From the NCBI GenBank assembly GCA_026994735.1, contig JALWQD010000085.1, forward strand, positions 1 to 8,057: DNA of 8,057 bases, read 5' to 3'. Below are positions 7,190 to 8,057 of the stretch, piece after piece. Numbering within the stretch: the first letter of the stretch is position 1; each line of letters opens with the position of its first letter. This DNA comes from Gammaproteobacteria bacterium (GTDB taxonomy: Bacteria; Pseudomonadota; Gammaproteobacteria; SZUA-140). Below the pieces are notes generated by a model, which was not told where the DNA came from, did no database searches, and saw only the letters and a list, made by a program, of their open reading frames with translations. The translations under genes and the position numbers were made by a program.

Positions 7190-7233
7190 CCGGCAAACGA
7201 GAAAATATTTTTTTCGCGTAATGGCTTTGCCGG
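7190..7233 (-). other. stem-loop 2, two-part helix
   Basis: On the minus strand, CCGGCAAA (7233-7226) pairs with TTTGCCGG (7197-7190). Inside lies a second helix, CGcGAAAA (7218-7211) with TTTTCtCG (7205-7198), which has one C/T mismatch and a five-base loop. A seven-base bulge (GCCATTA) sits only on the 5' side. Confidence 0.5.
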
Positions 7234-7262
7234 GAGGTGAGCGTTTGGCCTGGGAGCAGATA

Positions 7263-7294
7263 CCCCCGACAGCCAGGTCTCCGGCTGCCGGGAG
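7263..7294 (-). other. stem-loop 1, 12-pair helix specific to minus-strand RNA
   Basis: On the minus strand, CTCCCGGCAGCC (7294-7283) pairs with GGCTGTCGGGGG (7274-7263) around an eight-base loop. Two of the twelve pairs are G.U (7288/7269 and 7293/7264). On the plus strand these positions would be A/C mismatches, so the fold favours minus-strand RNA. It starts 22 bases after the HDOD stop; no T-run follows. Confidence 0.55.
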
Positions 7295-7316
7295 CAGGAA
7301 CAATGGCAGGATATTT

Positions 7317-8057
7317 TTAGAAAGAAAATAATTTTTGGGTTTCCTGGAATTGACTGGCTGCTTCCGTGCCCAGAGCCTCCATGTCAAAATCATCGGGGTT
7401 GAGGCCGCAGCCGCCCCAGGCCTCTTCCTTGATCATGATTTCTTGTGCCGGGATAGCGGAAAAAGATCCCAGATCCTGATGGTTTGCGAGAGCTTCGGCA
7501 ATGTGAATGATGGACGCTTCAAGAAGGGCATGTTGACTGGCCGAGGGTTGATGGTGAAAGCAAATGGCTTCACGGATCGAGGGAGGTAAATGCCAGCTCT
7601 CCAGTAGCATGCCACCCAGCTCGGCGTGGTTGAAGCCTAGCGCCTGGTCTTCACAGCGTTGCAGAATGTCCTCGTCGCCATTGGCCGAAACGACCAATAC
7701 CTTGGCGATTTCCGGGACACGATTGTAGATAATCAAACTGCCGATATCATGCATTAAACCGGCGACAAAGATTCGTTCCGGATGGAGAACATGGCAATGT
7801 TTTGCCAGCAGTCTGGCAATAACGGCAGTATAGATGCTGTGACGCCAAAAGGTATCGATATCGACGACGCAGCCAGGAATCTGGGAAAAGGTCTTGACCG
7901 CTGAGACGGCAATAACAAGATTATAGAGTTGGGTAATACCGATGACGGTGATGGCCCTGCTGAGGGTGTCAATTTTATGCGAGACATTGTAGAAGGGGCT
8001 GTTGACGACCCGCAGTAGACGCGCGGAAAGATTAGGATCGGTCATGATGACTTCACC
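7317..8057 (-). CDS. HDOD-domain protein, 5' end outside the window
   Basis: HDOD proteins are HD-fold signalling proteins, often linked to stress, motility or cyclic-di-GMP pathways; most are thought not to hydrolyse nucleotides. The open frame runs to the window edge, reading GEVIMTDPNLSARLLRVVNS, the usual N-terminal HDOD phrase for an internal position. The ATG at 8045 is therefore an internal Met, and perhaps 30 or more residues are missing, judging from typical HDOD openings. Counting from that Met: AITVIGITQLYNLVIA (31-46), W67-x-His69, the HD pair His99-Asp100 in GLMHDIG, FNHAELGGMLLESWHLP (about 138-154) and ICFHHQP. The His/Asp pair being kept is notable but does not prove catalysis. 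The C-terminal tail is acidic with an aromatic end (QKLFSF). Stop TAA is at 7317-7319. No other recognisable output domain is visible. Confidence 0.92.
   Translation of the reverse strand, partial: GEVIMTDPNLSARLLRVVNSPFYNVSHKIDTLSRAITVIGITQLYNLVIAVSAVKTFSQIPGCVVDIDTFWRHSIYTAVIARLLAKHCHVLHPERIFVAGLMHDIGSLIIYNRVPEIAKVLVVSANGDEDILQRCEDQALGFNHAELGGMLLESWHLPPSIREAICFHHQPSASQHALLEASIIHIAEALANHQDLGSFSAIPAQEIMIKEEAWGGCGLNPDDFDMEALGTEAASQFQETQKLFSF

Larger units (their letters stand above)
7071..7316 (-). promoter_or_regulatory. gene-free leader of the peptidase with four stem-loops
   Basis: These 246 bases separate the HDOD gene stop from the peptidase ATG and hold no convincing gene on either strand. 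In the direction of transcription there are four hairpins (7263-7294, 7190-7233, 7137-7166, 7103-7134) that cover a large part of the region. They may be a structured 5' untranslated region, an intercistronic processing or stability region, or a cis-regulatory RNA. I could not match them to a known riboswitch. I found no strong sigma-70 promoter. The Shine-Dalgarno sequence before ATG 7070 is weak (a GAGA about ten bases upstream). Confidence 0.5.

Noticed and set aside
4119..7196. Peptidase start at TTG 7196 (1025 residues)
   Set aside because: Family members start close to ATG 7070, and the extra part contains perfect inverted repeats better explained as non-coding leader.
7190..7300. A cyclic-di-GMP (GEMM-I) riboswitch, suggested by GCAAAGCC and a CCAAAC-like phrase on the minus strand next to an HDOD gene
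   Set aside because: The two phrases are too close, the tetraloop hairpin between them is missing, and the 3' half does not fit the known fold.
7128..7331. 67-codon plus-strand frame in the peptidase leader
   Set aside because: Basic, low-pattern product that arises from the stem-loop region, and it would run antisense to the HDOD end.

Overview
The window looks like a chromosomal segment of a gammaproteobacterium with roughly balanced GC. The main reasons are the order dnaX-ybaB-recR, a RecR very close to the enterobacterial protein (same C4 zinc finger spacing, same TOPRIM wording), a gammaproteobacterial-type RNase D and a PreP-like M16C peptidase of the Pseudomonas type. I see no mobile element, CRISPR array, tRNA or rRNA. 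Genus cannot be fixed from the sequence alone.

Plus-strand block, 1-1505: the last 23 codons of dnaX, then ybaB, recR with no real gap, and a small histidine-rich inner-membrane protein that begins about 50 bases after recR. The first three form the classic replication/recombination cluster: clamp-loader subunits, a nucleoid-associated protein and the RecFOR recombination mediator. The membrane protein is unassigned, and its start codon is uncertain; an ATT start with a good Shine-Dalgarno sequence is possible.

Minus-strand block, 1558-8057: reading in the direction of transcription, a gene for an HDOD-domain protein (its 5' end is outside the window), a 246-base gene-free leader rich in stem-loops, a large M16C zinc peptidase, a secreted protein with a signal peptide, RNase D (rnd) and a 138-residue protein of unknown function. 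The peptidase, secreted protein and rnd are packed together (2-base gap, then a 4-base ATGA overlap) and are very likely one operon. The 138-residue gene follows after 103 bases. The two blocks converge at 1506-1557.

The most unusual structure is 7071-7316: four consecutive stem-loops lie between the HDOD gene and the peptidase start. The first contains two G.U pairs that exist only in minus-strand RNA, and it has a second CTGCTCCC copy that could compete for the same pairing partner. This is a candidate cis-regulatory RNA. A second item is a 13-base direct repeat with a 22-base period across the start of the 138-residue gene. The proteins are mostly ordinary housekeeping genes; I do not see a convincing new multi-gene system here.
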